Both the position numbers and the translations under genes were made by a program. A stretch of 64,000 nucleotides of DNA from Bradyrhizobium murdochi. Its GTDB lineage: Bacteria; Pseudomonadota; Alphaproteobacteria; Rhizobiales; Xanthobacteraceae. Positions 18,913 to 28,526 of the stretch are shown here, one piece after another. A model generated the notes under the pieces. The model was not told the origin of the DNA, did not search any database, and saw only the letters and a program-made list of their open reading frames with translations. The stretch spans positions 496,001 to 560,000 of the forward strand of contig NZ_AXAU01000001.1 of assembly GCF_000472965.1 (NCBI RefSeq), given 5' to 3'. The stretch's first letter is position 1; every line of letters starts with the position of its first letter.

Positions 18913-19303
18913 TATCGTCGAAGCGAAATTGAGGTGACCTGACGCACAGCGACATCTGTGGGACGCCGATGGGCGCGGCGGTTCTCACGCGGTGAAGACG
19001 GGTTTCATCGCCGAAAATGGCAGGACGTAGGAGGTTGTGGAGGTTTCCTGGGCCATTGGCGCGATCATGGTCCGGGTTCTGCCAAAGCACCAGAATTTGT
19101 GCTGCCGCGCTCGGAATTGGCATGGAATTGCTTTTGGGACCGCCCCCTGCTGGCGAAGATCACGAGATCAAGCGCTGAACCTTTCTTCCGTCGCTAAGAC
19201 CCATAGTTGTGTCCGAGCCTGCATGCTGGACAATCCCAGAACGCCAGCCGCTGGCGAGGCACGGCATTCCACATTTTAAATCCAGCAAACGCAGGAGGAG
19301 CAC
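18913..19303. other. Intergenic region upstream of AOC-like gene
   Basis: About 390 bases without a supported gene. No repeat or RNA was recognised; it probably holds the promoter of the gene at 19304. Confidence 0.45.
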
Positions 19304-19780
19304 ATGCGCAAGTCTCTCGCCATTTTCCTTTCTGGCGTGGCTCTGACCATTGCGGCGTCGACCGCTCTAGCCGGAGAGCAGGTACTTGAGTTCAAGCTCG
19401 TGACCAAGCCAATCGACTACAAAATAACAGAGGCAGCAAACATCGAAGGCCAAACGGTCGCGTCCGGTAGATTGTTCGGCGTTGCCGTCTTCAAGGACGG
19501 CCGTATCGGGGTGAAAGAGTTCGTCAATTCCGCAGACTTGCTCAAAGGCACGGGATCTTTCTACGGCTACAGCACCTACACGTTCGAGGAGGGTTCGATC
19601 ACGGCGCGTTACACCGGCTCGGTCAAAGACGGCCGGTCAAACGGCGAATATACGATCCTCTCGGGCACGGGTGCCTATGCGAACGCTGCGGGCACGGGCA
19701 CCATCGAAAGCGCGCCGAACCCGTTCAAGGGCGTCAACCTCTTGAACATAAAACTGGTCGTCAAAACGCCCGGTACGTAA
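19304..19780 (+). CDS. Secreted allene oxide cyclase-like / dirigent-like barrel protein
   Basis: 158 residues, ATG preceded by an excellent Shine-Dalgarno (caggaggagcac). The signal peptide MRKSLAIFLSGVALTIAAS ends near TALAG. The mature part has the AOC-barrel signatures SFYGYSTYTFEEGSITARYTG and GEYTILSGTGAYANAAGTGT, shared by bacterial homologues of plant allene oxide cyclase and dirigent proteins. Bacterial members are mostly uncharacterised. The gene lies between two copies of a duplicated gene junction, which suggests it arrived with that rearrangement. Confidence 0.8.
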   Translation: MRKSLAIFLSGVALTIAASTALAGEQVLEFKLVTKPIDYKITEAANIEGQTVASGRLFGVAVFKDGRIGVKEFVNSADLLKGTGSFYGYSTYTFEEGSITARYTGSVKDGRSNGEYTILSGTGAYANAAGTGTIESAPNPFKGVNLLNIKLVVKTPGT

Positions 19781-19847
19781 GAGGCCTTACACGCAGACGC
19801 GCCTCCGCCACTCTAGTGCCGTGAGGCGCGGCTTGCTCATGCGCACG

Positions 19848-19966
19848 AGCTATGGCGAGATACTGGCCGGCTCTCGGGCGGGGTTCGCGCAGTTGCCGCC
19901 GAAGATCACGGCGCAGATCGCGCGCGGCAATGCGCGGGCACTCTTCGGCGACGGCTGCACGGTTTG
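19848..19966 (+). pseudogene. Decayed copy of the amidohydrolase 3' end
   Basis: From gctatggcgagatactggcc to the tga at 19964-19966 this aligns with the last ~38 codons of the amidohydrolase at 18748-18852. Shared stretches include cgcagttgccgccgaagatc and gcaatgcgcgggcactcttcggcg. No start codon or upstream part exists. The first four bases of the next feature belong to the same duplicated junction. Confidence 0.85.
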
Positions 19967-19972
19967 AGGGCC

Positions 19973-20941
19973 TCAATCCGCAAACTGACCCGCTGCCTTG
20001 ATGATCGGCGCCCAGCGATCGACCTCGCTGATCAGTTTTGTCTTCAGCGCCTCAGGCGTCGCTTCGCTTTGCGGGACAGGTTCCGTGTTGATGTCGTTGA
20101 AGCGCTTCACCAAATCCGGGTCGCGCAACGCCTCTTGCAGCGTCTTGGACAGTTTTTGCACGATCTCGTCAGGCGTACCCTTGGGCGCATAGATGCCGTG
20201 CCATGCGCCGACTTCAAAGCCCTTCAGGCCCGCTTCGTCGGCGGCCGGCAGATCGGGCATGGACGCGAGCCGTGTCTTCGTCGTGATGGCGTAAGCCTTG
20301 ACCAGCTTCGATGCGATCGGGCTCGTGGTGTTGGTGGTCTGGTCGCAGGAGAGGTCGATCTGCTTGGCGATCAGATCATTCATCACAGGCGCATTGCCCT
20401 TGTAGGGCACGGTCAGGATTTCCTTGCCGACCGCGGTCATGAACAGCATGCCGCAGAGGTGCGACGCGGCGCCTAGGCCGGCATTGCCGAACGTCATCTT
20501 GTCGCCGTTGGCCTTGATGTAGGTAACGAGTTCGGCGAGCGTGTTCGGCGGAAGATCGGGCCGTCCGATGATCGTCATCGGCGCATTGGTGACAAGGCCG
20601 ATCGGCGCGAATGCCGTCTTGGTGTCGTAAGGCAGCTTGCGATACAGCGTGGCGGCGGTGGAGATGCCGATATGGTGGATCAGAAGGGTGTAGCCGTCCG
20701 CCTCCGCGCGCGAGGCCCGCGTGGCCGCGATCGTGCCGCCGGCGCCCGTGGCGTTTTCGATGACGATTGTCTGGCCCAGGAGTTTTGACATCGATTGCGC
20801 GGTCACCCGCGCGACCGTGTCGGTGGCGCCGCCGGCGGCGAACGGGACCAGCAACGTAATAGGCCTGCTGGGATAGTTCTGCGCCAAAGCGGCGGAACTG
20901 AGCATCGTAAGCGTTGCGGCGATGACGGCTGTTTTCCTCAT
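19973..20941 (-). CDS. TctC/Bug-family periplasmic solute-binding protein (second)
   Basis: 322 residues starting at 20941, where gggaggcacgt gives a strong ribosome site; an in-frame ATG 57 bases upstream was rejected. Signal peptide MRKTAVIAATLTMLSSAALA, then NYPSRPITLLVPFAAGGATDT. Later blocks VIENATGAGGTIAATRASRA and VPYKGNAPVMNDLIAKQIDL are diagnostic. It is read in the same direction as, and 78 bases downstream of, a tartrate/malate-type dehydrogenase, which suggests a dicarboxylate or hydroxy-dicarboxylate ligand and a small uptake/catabolic operon controlled by the divergent LysR gene. Confidence 0.9.
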   Translation of the reverse strand: MRKTAVIAATLTMLSSAALAQNYPSRPITLLVPFAAGGATDTVARVTAQSMSKLLGQTIVIENATGAGGTIAATRASRAEADGYTLLIHHIGISTAATLYRKLPYDTKTAFAPIGLVTNAPMTIIGRPDLPPNTLAELVTYIKANGDKMTFGNAGLGAASHLCGMLFMTAVGKEILTVPYKGNAPVMNDLIAKQIDLSCDQTTNTTSPIASKLVKAYAITTKTRLASMPDLPAADEAGLKGFEVGAWHGIYAPKGTPDEIVQKLSKTLQEALRDPDLVKRFNDINTEPVPQSEATPEALKTKLISEVDRWAPIIKAAGQFAD

Positions 20942-21019
20942 ACGTGCCTCCCGTAGAATTTGTTTTGTTTGGCTTTGAACGCAGGCCTCTTGCCGCACGA
21001 CCGGTTCGCCGTGCGGGCC

Positions 21020-22093
21020 TCACACATTGGAGCTATGGATCGCCTCCACAACGGCCGCGGTGACATCCTTGGTCGTCGCTGTGCCGCCGACATCGGGCGT
21101 CGTGATACCGGCGCCCGTGACCTTCTCGACGGCGCGCATCAGCCGTGCCGAGGCTTCGGCCTCGCCGAGATGATCGAGCATCTGCGATGCCGTCCAGAAG
21201 CTGGCGACCGGGTTGGCGATGCCCTTGCCGGTGATGTCGAACGCCGAGCCATGGATCGGTTCGAACATCGAGGGAAAGCGCCGCTCCGGATCGATGTTCG
21301 CCGTCGGCGCCACACCGAGGCTGCCGGCGAGCGCACCGGCGAGATCGGACAGGATATCGGCGTGAAGGTTGGTCGCGACGATGGTGTCAAGGCTCTGCGG
21401 CTTCAGCGTCATCCGCACCGTCATCGCGTCGACCAGCATCTTGTCCCAGGTGACGTCAGGAAACTCTTTCGAGACCTGCTCGGCGATCTCGTCCCACATC
21501 ACCATGCCATGCCGCTGCGCATTCGATTTTGTCACCACCGTGAGCAGCTTGCGCGGCCGCGACTGCGCCAGCTTGAATGCGTAGCGCATGATGCGCTGGA
21601 CCCCGACCCGGGTGAAGACGGCGACTTCCGTGCCGACTTCTTCCGGCAGGCCGCGATGCACCCGTCCGCCGCAGCCGGCATATTCGCCTTCGGAGTTTTC
21701 ACGCACGATCACCCAGTCGAGGTCGCCAACCTCGGCATGGCGAAGCGGCGAGGTGATGCCGGGCAGGATCCGGGTCGGCCGGACATTGGCGTATTGATCG
21801 AACCCCTGGCAGATCGGCAGGCGCAGGCCCCACAGCGTGATGTGATCGGGCACGTCGGGCGCGCCGACCGCACCGAAATAGATCGCATCAAATTTCTTCA
21901 GCGTGGCGAGGCCGTCGGCCGGCATCATCGCGCCGTGCTTGCGATAATAGGCCGAGCCCCAATCGAACGTTTCGACGTTGAATTTCACGTCGCCGAGCCG
22001 CCTCGCGAGGTTTTCGAGCGCAGTGACGCCAGCGGCGATGACTTCCGGGCCGATGCCATCGGCCGGAATGGCGGCGATTGAATATTCACGCAT
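21020..22093 (-). CDS. Tartrate / D-malate dehydrogenase-like (isocitrate/isopropylmalate DH family)
   Basis: 357 residues from MREYSIAAIPADGIGPEVIAAG, with ggagagttcg before the ATG. Frames extending upstream run through a palindromic repeat. Beta-decarboxylating dehydrogenase motifs: GIGPEV, VRENSEGEYAG (loop that binds the acid), K of TKSNAQRHGM, and DAMTVRM with metal-binding Asp, then GTATTKD. The absence of the isopropylmalate SERIGR-type loop, and the sequence DWGSAYYRKHG, point to the TtuC/DmlA branch, acting on tartrate or D-malate with NAD+ and Mg2+/Mn2+. Followed by a TctC receptor; divergent from a LysR regulator. Confidence 0.85.
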   Translation of the reverse strand: MREYSIAAIPADGIGPEVIAAGVTALENLARRLGDVKFNVETFDWGSAYYRKHGAMMPADGLATLKKFDAIYFGAVGAPDVPDHITLWGLRLPICQGFDQYANVRPTRILPGITSPLRHAEVGDLDWVIVRENSEGEYAGCGGRVHRGLPEEVGTEVAVFTRVGVQRIMRYAFKLAQSRPRKLLTVVTKSNAQRHGMVMWDEIAEQVSKEFPDVTWDKMLVDAMTVRMTLKPQSLDTIVATNLHADILSDLAGALAGSLGVAPTANIDPERRFPSMFEPIHGSAFDITGKGIANPVASFWTASQMLDHLGEAEASARLMRAVEKVTGAGITTPDVGGTATTKDVTAAVVEAIHSSNV

Positions 22094-22130
22094 CGAACTC
22101 TCCTTGGAAACGATCTCCGCTCGTAGACCA

Positions 22131-22213
22131 GTCATTGCAAGGAGCGGAGCGACGAAGCAATCCATCGCTCCACTTGCGGCGCTATGGATTGCTTCGCTGC
22201 GCTCGCAATGACA
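22131..22213. repeat. Palindromic intergenic repeat, family A (copy 3)
   Basis: gtcattgcaaggagcggagc at the left and attgcttcgctgcgctcgcaatgac at the right, with caatccat and atggattg as inner arms. It lies in the divergent gap between the dehydrogenase and the LysR gene. Confidence 0.8.
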
Positions 22214-22281
22214 GGGGCACCTGCGGGCCTTGCTCGGAGCATCCTGTGGCGGCCGCCGCCGATGGACAACTGCCTCGCGTT

Positions 22282-22300
22282 TATACAAAAAATTGATATA
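22282..22300. promoter_or_regulatory. Candidate LysR-type operator / promoter
   Basis: The AT-rich tatacaaaaaattgatata is an imperfect palindrome containing a T-N11-A core, standing out from GC-rich surroundings. It lies 20 bases before the LysR gene start in the divergent intergenic region, where autoregulatory LysR sites are normally found. Inferred, not shown. Confidence 0.4.
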
Positions 22301-22319
22301 ATCCTGGCGGGGAGGAGCG

Positions 22320-23225
22320 ATGGACCTTCATCACTTGCGTTGCTTCGTGGCTGCCGCCGAAGAACTGCATTTTGGCCGGGCGGCGCAACGGCTCGACATG
22401 CTGCCGTCGGCGCTCGGTCGCTTCATCCGCCTGCTCGAAGAGGACCTCGGCACGCGGCTGATGACGCGCACGACGCGAAGCGTCGCCCTGACAGATGATG
22501 GCGCCGTGCTGCTCAAGGAGGCGCGGGCGCTGTTGGCGCAGGCCGATGCGCTTGCAGGGCGGTTTCGCACCGGCGGCCGCAAGCGCGCGGCAATCATTCG
22601 CGTCGGCGCGATCGACAGCGCCGCCGCGGGACTGTTGCCGCGGCTGTTGCACGATTTCCGCAGGCGGCGGCCTGACGTCACCGTGCAATTGGTCGAGGAC
22701 AAGACCGTGCGACTGCTGCCGCGGCTGTTGTCCGGCCGGCTCGATCTCGCCTTCGTGCGCCCGCCGGAGCGGCCCGACAAGCGTCTGGAGTTTCTGTTTC
22801 TGCTGCACGAGACGGCTGTCGTCGCGGTCGCCGATCGGCATCCGCTGTCACAGCGCAAGCGCGTGACCATCGCCGATCTCGAGCACGAGCCGTTGATCGT
22901 GCCCGAACGGCGCTCGCGTCCGCACAGCCACGACCTCACCATGAAACTGTTCGCCGAGGCGGGGTGTGAGGCGCGCGTGTCGCAAATCGCTGATGAGAAG
23001 CAAACCATCGTCAACCTGGTTTCCACCGGCCTTGGCGTCGCCATCGTCCCGCGCTGGACATCGCGCATGGCGACGCGCGGCGTCCGCTTCATCCGCCTTG
23101 CCGCCTCCGACATGAACAAGCTGCCGCTAGCGGCCGCCTGGACGCGCGGCACGCGCGATCCGGTCAGGGATGACGTTCTCGAAATGCTGAAAAGCGATTT
23201 GCCGCGCTACGCGCGCGAGGCGTAG
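22320..23225 (+). CDS. LysR-family transcriptional regulator
   Basis: 301 residues. The N-terminal winged helix-turn-helix is clear: [59 protein letters not shown]. An effector-binding domain follows from about residue 90. ggaggagcg gives a strong ribosome site. It is divergent from the tartrate/malate-type dehydrogenase and TctC pair, so it probably controls them in response to their substrate. QSALS, usual in the recognition helix, is replaced by PSALG. Confidence 0.9.
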   Translation: MDLHHLRCFVAAAEELHFGRAAQRLDMLPSALGRFIRLLEEDLGTRLMTRTTRSVALTDDGAVLLKEARALLAQADALAGRFRTGGRKRAAIIRVGAIDSAAAGLLPRLLHDFRRRRPDVTVQLVEDKTVRLLPRLLSGRLDLAFVRPPERPDKRLEFLFLLHETAVVAVADRHPLSQRKRVTIADLEHEPLIVPERRSRPHSHDLTMKLFAEAGCEARVSQIADEKQTIVNLVSTGLGVAIVPRWTSRMATRGVRFIRLAASDMNKLPLAAAWTRGTRDPVRDDVLEMLKSDLPRYAREA

Positions 23226-23239
23226 AGCGCTTGTTTGTT

Positions 23240-23412
23240 GTAGGATGGGTAGAGCGACGATCTACACCACGTCGTCCCGGACAAGCGAGCGTAGCGAGCG
23301 CGATCCGGGACCCATACGCCGCGGCGGATGTTGTCCGGGAAGGGTGGTCGCCGGCTGTGCTTCAACAATTGGCGACGGTGATTATGGGTCCCTGCGTTCC
23401 GCAGGGACGACA
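23240..23412. repeat. Composite intergenic repeat
   Basis: Starts with gtaggatgggtagagcg, a left half of family C, then switches to gtcccggacaagcgagcgta...cgatccgggaccc and ends with gggtccctgcgttccgcagggacgac. The matching right half of family C is absent, so two repeat types have joined. No gene lies here. Confidence 0.65.
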
Positions 23413-23438
23413 AGTGGAGACGCCTTCGCGTCTCTGTC

Positions 23439-23768
23439 TCAAACCGAAAAACTGGTCCCGCAGCCACACGACGCCGTGGCGTTCGGGTTGACCACGCGGA
23501 ACGAGGCGCCGATCAGATCGTCGACGAAATCGACTTCTGAGCCGGCGAGGAACGGTACCGAGGCCGGATCGACCAGCACCACCGCGCCCTCGCGCGCGAT
23601 CACCAGGTCATCCTCGGCCTTGGCGCGGTCGACGTCGAACTTGTACTGGAAGCCGGAGCAGCCGCCGCCCTCGACGGAGATGCGCAGCATGGCGCCGTCG
23701 CCTTCGTTCCTGAGGATTTCGCCGATGCGGCGAGCAGCCCGCTCGCTGACGGTGATGGCAGTGGTCAT
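23439..23768 (-). CDS. erpA: A-type iron-sulfur carrier (ErpA/IscA family)
   Basis: 109 residues. The three cluster-binding cysteines of the family are all present: C37 in EGGGCSGFQY and C101/C103 in ASCGCGTSF. It carries Fe-S clusters to apo-enzymes. The isolated position, away from isc or suf genes, and the sequence around the cysteines suit the ErpA branch found in alphaproteobacteria, but IscA-like naming is also possible. An imperfect palindrome lies 22 bases upstream of the start. Confidence 0.85.
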   Translation of the reverse strand: MTTAITVSERAARRIGEILRNEGDGAMLRISVEGGGCSGFQYKFDVDRAKAEDDLVIAREGAVVLVDPASVPFLAGSEVDFVDDLIGASFRVVNPNATASCGCGTSFSV

Positions 23769-23789
23769 TGCATGGTCTCCGGCCCCGTC

Positions 23790-23809
23790 ATACCCAATTC
23801 ATTTGGTAT
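23790..23809. promoter_or_regulatory. Imperfect palindrome upstream of erpA
   Basis: ATACCcAAT-tc-ATTtGGTAT, one mismatch in nine paired bases, located between the divergent erpA and dgt genes and close to the erpA start. It could be an operator for an iron- or redox-sensing repressor. It does not match a consensus I know. Confidence 0.35.
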
Positions 23810-23872
23810 GGCGCGTTAGACATAGTTAAGTGCGCAATCTCGCGGAATCAAATGGATAAGGACTAAAAAACC

Positions 23873-25081
23873 GTGTCGGTCGGAATGGCTGCCCCCCGCG
23901 CGCCTTATGGCTGCGACCCTGACCGGAGCCGCGGCCGGCTGTTTCCGGAGCCGCCGAGCCGGACTCGCAGCCCGTTCCGGCGCGATTGCGACCGGGTGAT
24001 CCATTCCACCGCGTTCCGCCGGCTGAAGCACAAGACACAAGTTTTCGTGTTCCACGAGGGCGACCACTACCGCACCCGGCTGACCCATTCGCTGGAAGTG
24101 GCGCAGATCGCCCGCGCGCTGGCCCGCCAGCTCGGCCTCGACGAGGATCTCACCGAAACGCTGGCGCTGGCCCATGACCTCGGCCATCCCCCGTTCGGCC
24201 ATGCCGGCGAGCGGGCGCTCGACAAATGCCTTAGGGATCACGGCGGCTTCGACCACAACGCGCAGGCGCTGCGGGTCGTGACCTCGCTGGAGCATCGCTA
24301 TCCCGAGTTCGACGGGCTGAACCTGACCTGGGAGTCGCTGGAGGGCATCGTCAAGCACAACGGCCCGCTGACCAAGCGGGACGGGGCCCCGGCCGGGCCT
24401 TACAGCGACAGCGACATCCCCATCGGCATTTCCGATTTCAATCAAAAATTCGATCTCGAGCTATGGAGCTACGCCTCCCTGGAGGCGCAGGCCGCAGCGT
24501 TTGCCGACGACATCGCCTATGATGCCCACGACATCGACGATGGCCTGCGCGCCGGCCTGTTTGCCGTCGACGACCTCAAGGTGATGCCGCTGACTGAGGC
24601 GATCATCGCCGAAATCGACCGGCACTATCCCAATCTTGACGACGCTAGGCGCGGCGCGGAACTGGTACGCGAGCTGATTTCCTACATGATCGTGGCGGTC
24701 ATGTCGGAGGCGGACAGGCGCTTGGCACAAGCGAAGCCGCAATCGGCTCATGACGTCCGCCACCATCACCAGCCGCTGATCGCCTTTCCGCCTGACGTCG
24801 CCGAGGAGGAGGCCGCCATCAAGGCGTTCCTGAAGCAGCACATGTATCGCCACCACCGGGTGATGCGGGTGATGGGCGAGGCGGAAGGCATCCTGTTCGA
24901 CCTGTTCGCGCGCTACCAGAATTCGCCGGGGGACCTGCCGGCCGAATGGGTGGAGGGTACCGAGCGCGTCACGGATGGCGAGCGGGCGCGCCGGATTGGC
25001 AATTTCATCGCCGGGATGACCGACCGCTACGCCCTGATGGAGCACCAGCGGCTTTTTGACTCGACCCCGGATTTGCGTTAG
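23873..25081 (+). CDS. dgt: dGTP triphosphohydrolase-like HD-domain protein
   Basis: 402 residues from a GTG at 23873 (an ATG four codons later is also possible), after ataaggacta. HD-superfamily residues: [15 protein letters not shown], then [17 protein letters not shown] with the first His, and [16 protein letters not shown] with the HD pair; [14 protein letters not shown] carries the distal Asp. It hydrolyses dNTPs to nucleoside and triphosphate. The C-terminal antiviral-type extension is absent, and the length fits the type 2 subfamily found next to argS in Hyphomicrobiales. Confidence 0.92.
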   Translation: MSVGMAAPRAPYGCDPDRSRGRLFPEPPSRTRSPFRRDCDRVIHSTAFRRLKHKTQVFVFHEGDHYRTRLTHSLEVAQIARALARQLGLDEDLTETLALAHDLGHPPFGHAGERALDKCLRDHGGFDHNAQALRVVTSLEHRYPEFDGLNLTWESLEGIVKHNGPLTKRDGAPAGPYSDSDIPIGISDFNQKFDLELWSYASLEAQAAAFADDIAYDAHDIDDGLRAGLFAVDDLKVMPLTEAIIAEIDRHYPNLDDARRGAELVRELISYMIVAVMSEADRRLAQAKPQSAHDVRHHHQPLIAFPPDVAEEEAAIKAFLKQHMYRHHRVMRVMGEAEGILFDLFARYQNSPGDLPAEWVEGTERVTDGERARRIGNFIAGMTDRYALMEHQRLFDSTPDLR

Positions 25082-25090
25082 GCGGCGGCC

Positions 25091-26884
25091 ATGTCCGATC
25101 AGCCAGCCACACAACATCTGTTCGCCGACGCGCTGGCGCGCGTGCAGGCGATCTGCGCCGCGCTCGCAGCCGAGGGCCAATGGCCCGCCGGCACCGATTT
25201 CTCCCGCGTCGTGGTCGAACCGCCGCGTGATGCGAGCCATGGCGATATGGCTACCAACGCCGCGATGGTGCTGGCCAAGGACGCCAAGGCAAAGCCGCGC
25301 GAACTCGCCGACAAGATCGCGGAAAAATTGCGCGCCGACGATCTGGTTGCCGCCGTTGAGGTTGCCGGACCCGGCTTCATTAATCTCACCTTGAAGCCTC
25401 AGGTCTGGGCCGACGAATTGCGCACCATGCTGCGCGAAGGTGCGGCCTATGGCAAAAGCGCAGTCGGCGCCGGCGCCAAGGTCAATGTCGAATATGTCTC
25501 GGCTAATCCGACCGGGCCGATGCATGTCGGCCATTGCCGCGGCGCGGTGTTCGGCGATGCGCTGTGCGGCCTGCTGGATTTCGCAGGCTATGACGTCACC
25601 CGCGAATATTACATCAATGACGCCGGCGCGCAGGTCGACGTGCTCGCGCGCTCGGCCTACCTTCGCTATCTGGAAGCGCTCGGCGAAGTCATCGGTGAGA
25701 TCCCGGAAGGGCTTTACCCCGGCGACTATCTCGTGCCGGTCGGGCAGGCGCTTGTTGCCGAACACGGCGACAAGCTGAAGGCGATGGCTGAAGCCGCTTG
25801 GCTGCCGATCGCGCGCGCCAAGGCGATCGCCATGATGATGGACATGATCAAGGGCGACCTCGCCGCGCTCAACATCAAGCACGAGGTGTTCTTCTCGGAG
25901 CGGTCGCTGATCGAGACCGGCAACAACAAGGTCACCGAGACCATCGATTTCCTGCGCGCCAAGGGCGACATCTACGAGGGTCGCCTGGCGCCGCCGAAGG
26001 GCAAGCCGGTCGAGGATTACGAGGACCGGATCCAGACGCTGTTCCGCGCCACCGCCTATGGCGACGACGTCGATCGTCCGCTGATCAAGTCGGATGGCTC
26101 TTACACCTACTTCGCTTCCGACATCGCCTATCACAAGAACAAGGTCGATCGCGGCTTCCTCGACATGATCGATGTGTTCGGTGCCGACCATGGCGGCTAC
26201 ATCAAGCGCATGCAGGCGGCGGTGAAGGGCGTCAGCGGCGGCAAGGCGGCGCTCGACGTCAAGGTGGTGCAGCTCGTTCGCTTGCTGCGTGCCGGCGAGC
26301 CGGTGCGGATGTCGAAGCGCTCCGGCGATTTCGTCACGCTGCGTGAAGTGGTCGACGAGGTCGGGTCCGATGCGGTGCGGTTCATGATGCTGTTCCGCAA
26401 GAACGACGCCGTGCTCGATTTCGACCTCGCCAAGGTGCTCGAGCAATCGAAGGACAATCCGGTTTTCTACGTCCAATACGGGCACGCCCGCGGCCACTCA
26501 ATTTTCAAGAATGCCCGCGAGGTAGTCCCAGACCTCCCGGAGGATGACGCGGCCCGGACGGCCTATTTGGGGGATTCCCCGGTGGAGCGGCTGACGGATC
26601 CGGCCGAACTGGACCTTTTGAAGCGGCTGGCGCTCTATCCCCGGATAATCGAGGCGGCGGCGGTCGCACACGAACCACACCGAATCGCTTTTTATCTGTA
26701 TGATTTAGCCAGTGAATTTCACGCGTTATGGACGAAGGGGCGGGATTTGCCCTATTTACGCTTCATTATAACTAATGATGCAGAAATCACGAGGGCGCGA
26801 CTGGCTATGGTCCAGGGCGTCGTCTCGGTTCTGGCATCGGGCTTAGCCGTTCTCGGCGTCCACGCTCCGACCGAGATGCGGTAG
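25091..26884 (+). CDS. argS: Arginyl-tRNA synthetase
   Basis: 597 residues, class I synthetase. Signature HIGH motif appears as [12 protein letters not shown] ([12 protein letters not shown]), the KMSKS-type loop as RMSKRSGDF, and the anticodon-binding DALR domain fills the C-terminus ([22 protein letters not shown]). Start ATG is 9 bases after the dgt stop, so dgt and argS are likely co-transcribed. Confidence 0.97.
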   Translation: MSDQPATQHLFADALARVQAICAALAAEGQWPAGTDFSRVVVEPPRDASHGDMATNAAMVLAKDAKAKPRELADKIAEKLRADDLVAAVEVAGPGFINLTLKPQVWADELRTMLREGAAYGKSAVGAGAKVNVEYVSANPTGPMHVGHCRGAVFGDALCGLLDFAGYDVTREYYINDAGAQVDVLARSAYLRYLEALGEVIGEIPEGLYPGDYLVPVGQALVAEHGDKLKAMAEAAWLPIARAKAIAMMMDMIKGDLAALNIKHEVFFSERSLIETGNNKVTETIDFLRAKGDIYEGRLAPPKGKPVEDYEDRIQTLFRATAYGDDVDRPLIKSDGSYTYFASDIAYHKNKVDRGFLDMIDVFGADHGGYIKRMQAAVKGVSGGKAALDVKVVQLVRLLRAGEPVRMSKRSGDFVTLREVVDEVGSDAVRFMMLFRKNDAVLDFDLAKVLEQSKDNPVFYVQYGHARGHSIFKNAREVVPDLPEDDAARTAYLGDSPVERLTDPAELDLLKRLALYPRIIEAAAVAHEPHRIAFYLYDLASEFHALWTKGRDLPYLRFIITNDAEITRARLAMVQGVVSVLASGLAVLGVHAPTEMR

Positions 26885-27003
26885 GCAGGGGCGAAGGCCC
26901 TTCACGGATGGGGGTTCGTGGGGGTATCTGGCAGGGGCCACGCTCGTCATGGTTTGTTTGACATGGCGGGTTGGCGCTGTCCCGTAGGGGATGCATCATC
27001 ACG

Positions 27004-28479
27004 ATGGCTGATCGATATCAGGAACGACATTTTCCCTCCGCCGACCAAGATCGCGGCGAGAGCGATCCGCTTGCCGAGCTCGCAAGGCTGATCGGGCAGA
27101 ACGACCCGTACGGGGCTGCCGCCAAACCGGCACCGCGTCCGCTGCAGTCGCGGGCGAATGTGCGTCCACAGCAGTATGATGCACCGGAAGATCTCGACGC
27201 GCCGCCGGCCCCGCCGGCATGGATGCAGCGTGCGCGCCAGGAGACGCGGCAGGAAACCCCGCCGCCACCACTTCCATCGCCTTTGCCGCAGGATCAGGCT
27301 CACGACGACGAGCCGGACTACCAGCCGGCGCCGGTGCACCCCTTGCACCGCTACGCGGCCCAGCATCAGGCGCCCGCGCAGGACTCGCAGGACTATTACG
27401 AGGCTCCGCAGCAAGATGCCGACGAGCCGCAGCAGGACCCGTCGCGCTATGACGAAGCGCTGTATGGACGGCTCGAAAACGGCGAGCACGACTATCGGCG
27501 CGATCCGGCCTATCCGGACGATCCGTATGCGTACCAGGGCGAGTACGAGGAGGAGGAGCCCGCTCCGAAGAAGCGCTCGAGCGGCCTGATGACGGTCGCT
27601 GCGGTGCTGGCGTTGGCTGTGGTCGGGACGGGCGCTGCCTTTGCCTATCGCACTTACATCGGTTCGCCCCGCTCGGGCGAGCCGCCGATCATCAGGGCCG
27701 ACAACAGCCCGACCAAGGTAATGCCGGCACCGTCTGACGTGGGCGCCGCCAAGGCGCCTGACCGCATGCTGCCAGGCGATGGCGGCGAGAAGCTCGTGTC
27801 GCGCGAAGAGACGCCGGTGGACGTCAATGCAAGGTCCGGCGCGCCGCGCGTGGTGTTTCCGCCGCTGAATCCGAATAGCAACCCGCCGCCGGTCGCGAGC
27901 GTTTCGCCGTCCGGCCCGCCGCCCCAGACCGGCGTGAACGGTACGATGCCGAACAACGAGCCGCGCAGGATCAGGACGCTCGCCGTGAAGGGCGACCCCG
28001 CCGACAATGGCGGCATCCCGGCAGGGGCCAGCGCGCCGCCGCCGAGGCCGGCACCGACGACGCGAAGCGCGGCTGCTCCGGCTGCGGCTCCCGTAACACC
28101 GCCAGCGCGTAATCCGGCTTCGGCCAATGCCAGCGCCAATACGCCGGTGTCGCTCGGGCCGCAGGCCGATCCCGCCTCGCCAACCCGAATGGCGGCGACC
28201 AATCCGACCCAGCCGGCTGCTCCGACTGGCGGTGGCTATCTGGTCCAAGTCTCCTCGCAGAAGAACGAGGCTGACGCTCAGGCCTCCTATCGGGCGCTGC
28301 AGAGCAAGTTCCCGAGTGTGCTGGGACAGCATTCCTCGCTGGTGAAACGCGTCGATCTCGGCGAAAAGGGCGTCTATTACCGCGCGTTCGCCGGCCCGTT
28401 CGGCTCGTCCGAAGAGGCGGCGCAGGTCTGCAGTAGCCTGAAATCTGCCGGCGGACAGTGCTTCGTCCAAAGGAATTAA
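27004..28479 (+). CDS. SPOR-domain cell-division/peptidoglycan-binding protein
   Basis: 491 residues from the ATG at 27004; an earlier in-frame ATG adds a poor N-terminus. Residues 1-190 are disordered, rich in Pro, Gln and acidic residues, and cytoplasmic. One membrane helix lies at about 194-217 (GLMTVAAVLALAVVGTGAAF), then a long Pro/Ala-rich periplasmic linker, and a SPOR domain at about 409-491 (GYLVQVSSQKNEADAQASY ... FAGPFGSSEEA). SPOR domains bind glycan strands stripped of peptides at the septum. Position between argS and nagZ is conserved in relatives. Confidence 0.85.
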   Translation: MADRYQERHFPSADQDRGESDPLAELARLIGQNDPYGAAAKPAPRPLQSRANVRPQQYDAPEDLDAPPAPPAWMQRARQETRQETPPPPLPSPLPQDQAHDDEPDYQPAPVHPLHRYAAQHQAPAQDSQDYYEAPQQDADEPQQDPSRYDEALYGRLENGEHDYRRDPAYPDDPYAYQGEYEEEEPAPKKRSSGLMTVAAVLALAVVGTGAAFAYRTYIGSPRSGEPPIIRADNSPTKVMPAPSDVGAAKAPDRMLPGDGGEKLVSREETPVDVNARSGAPRVVFPPLNPNSNPPPVASVSPSGPPPQTGVNGTMPNNEPRRIRTLAVKGDPADNGGIPAGASAPPPRPAPTTRSAAAPAAAPVTPPARNPASANASANTPVSLGPQADPASPTRMAATNPTQPAAPTGGGYLVQVSSQKNEADAQASYRALQSKFPSVLGQHSSLVKRVDLGEKGVYYRAFAGPFGSSEEAAQVCSSLKSAGGQCFVQRN

Positions 28480-28526
28480 CGGCGGTTTCCTTGACCCCGG
28501 GGCCGTGAGGGGCCTAATCGGCCCCC

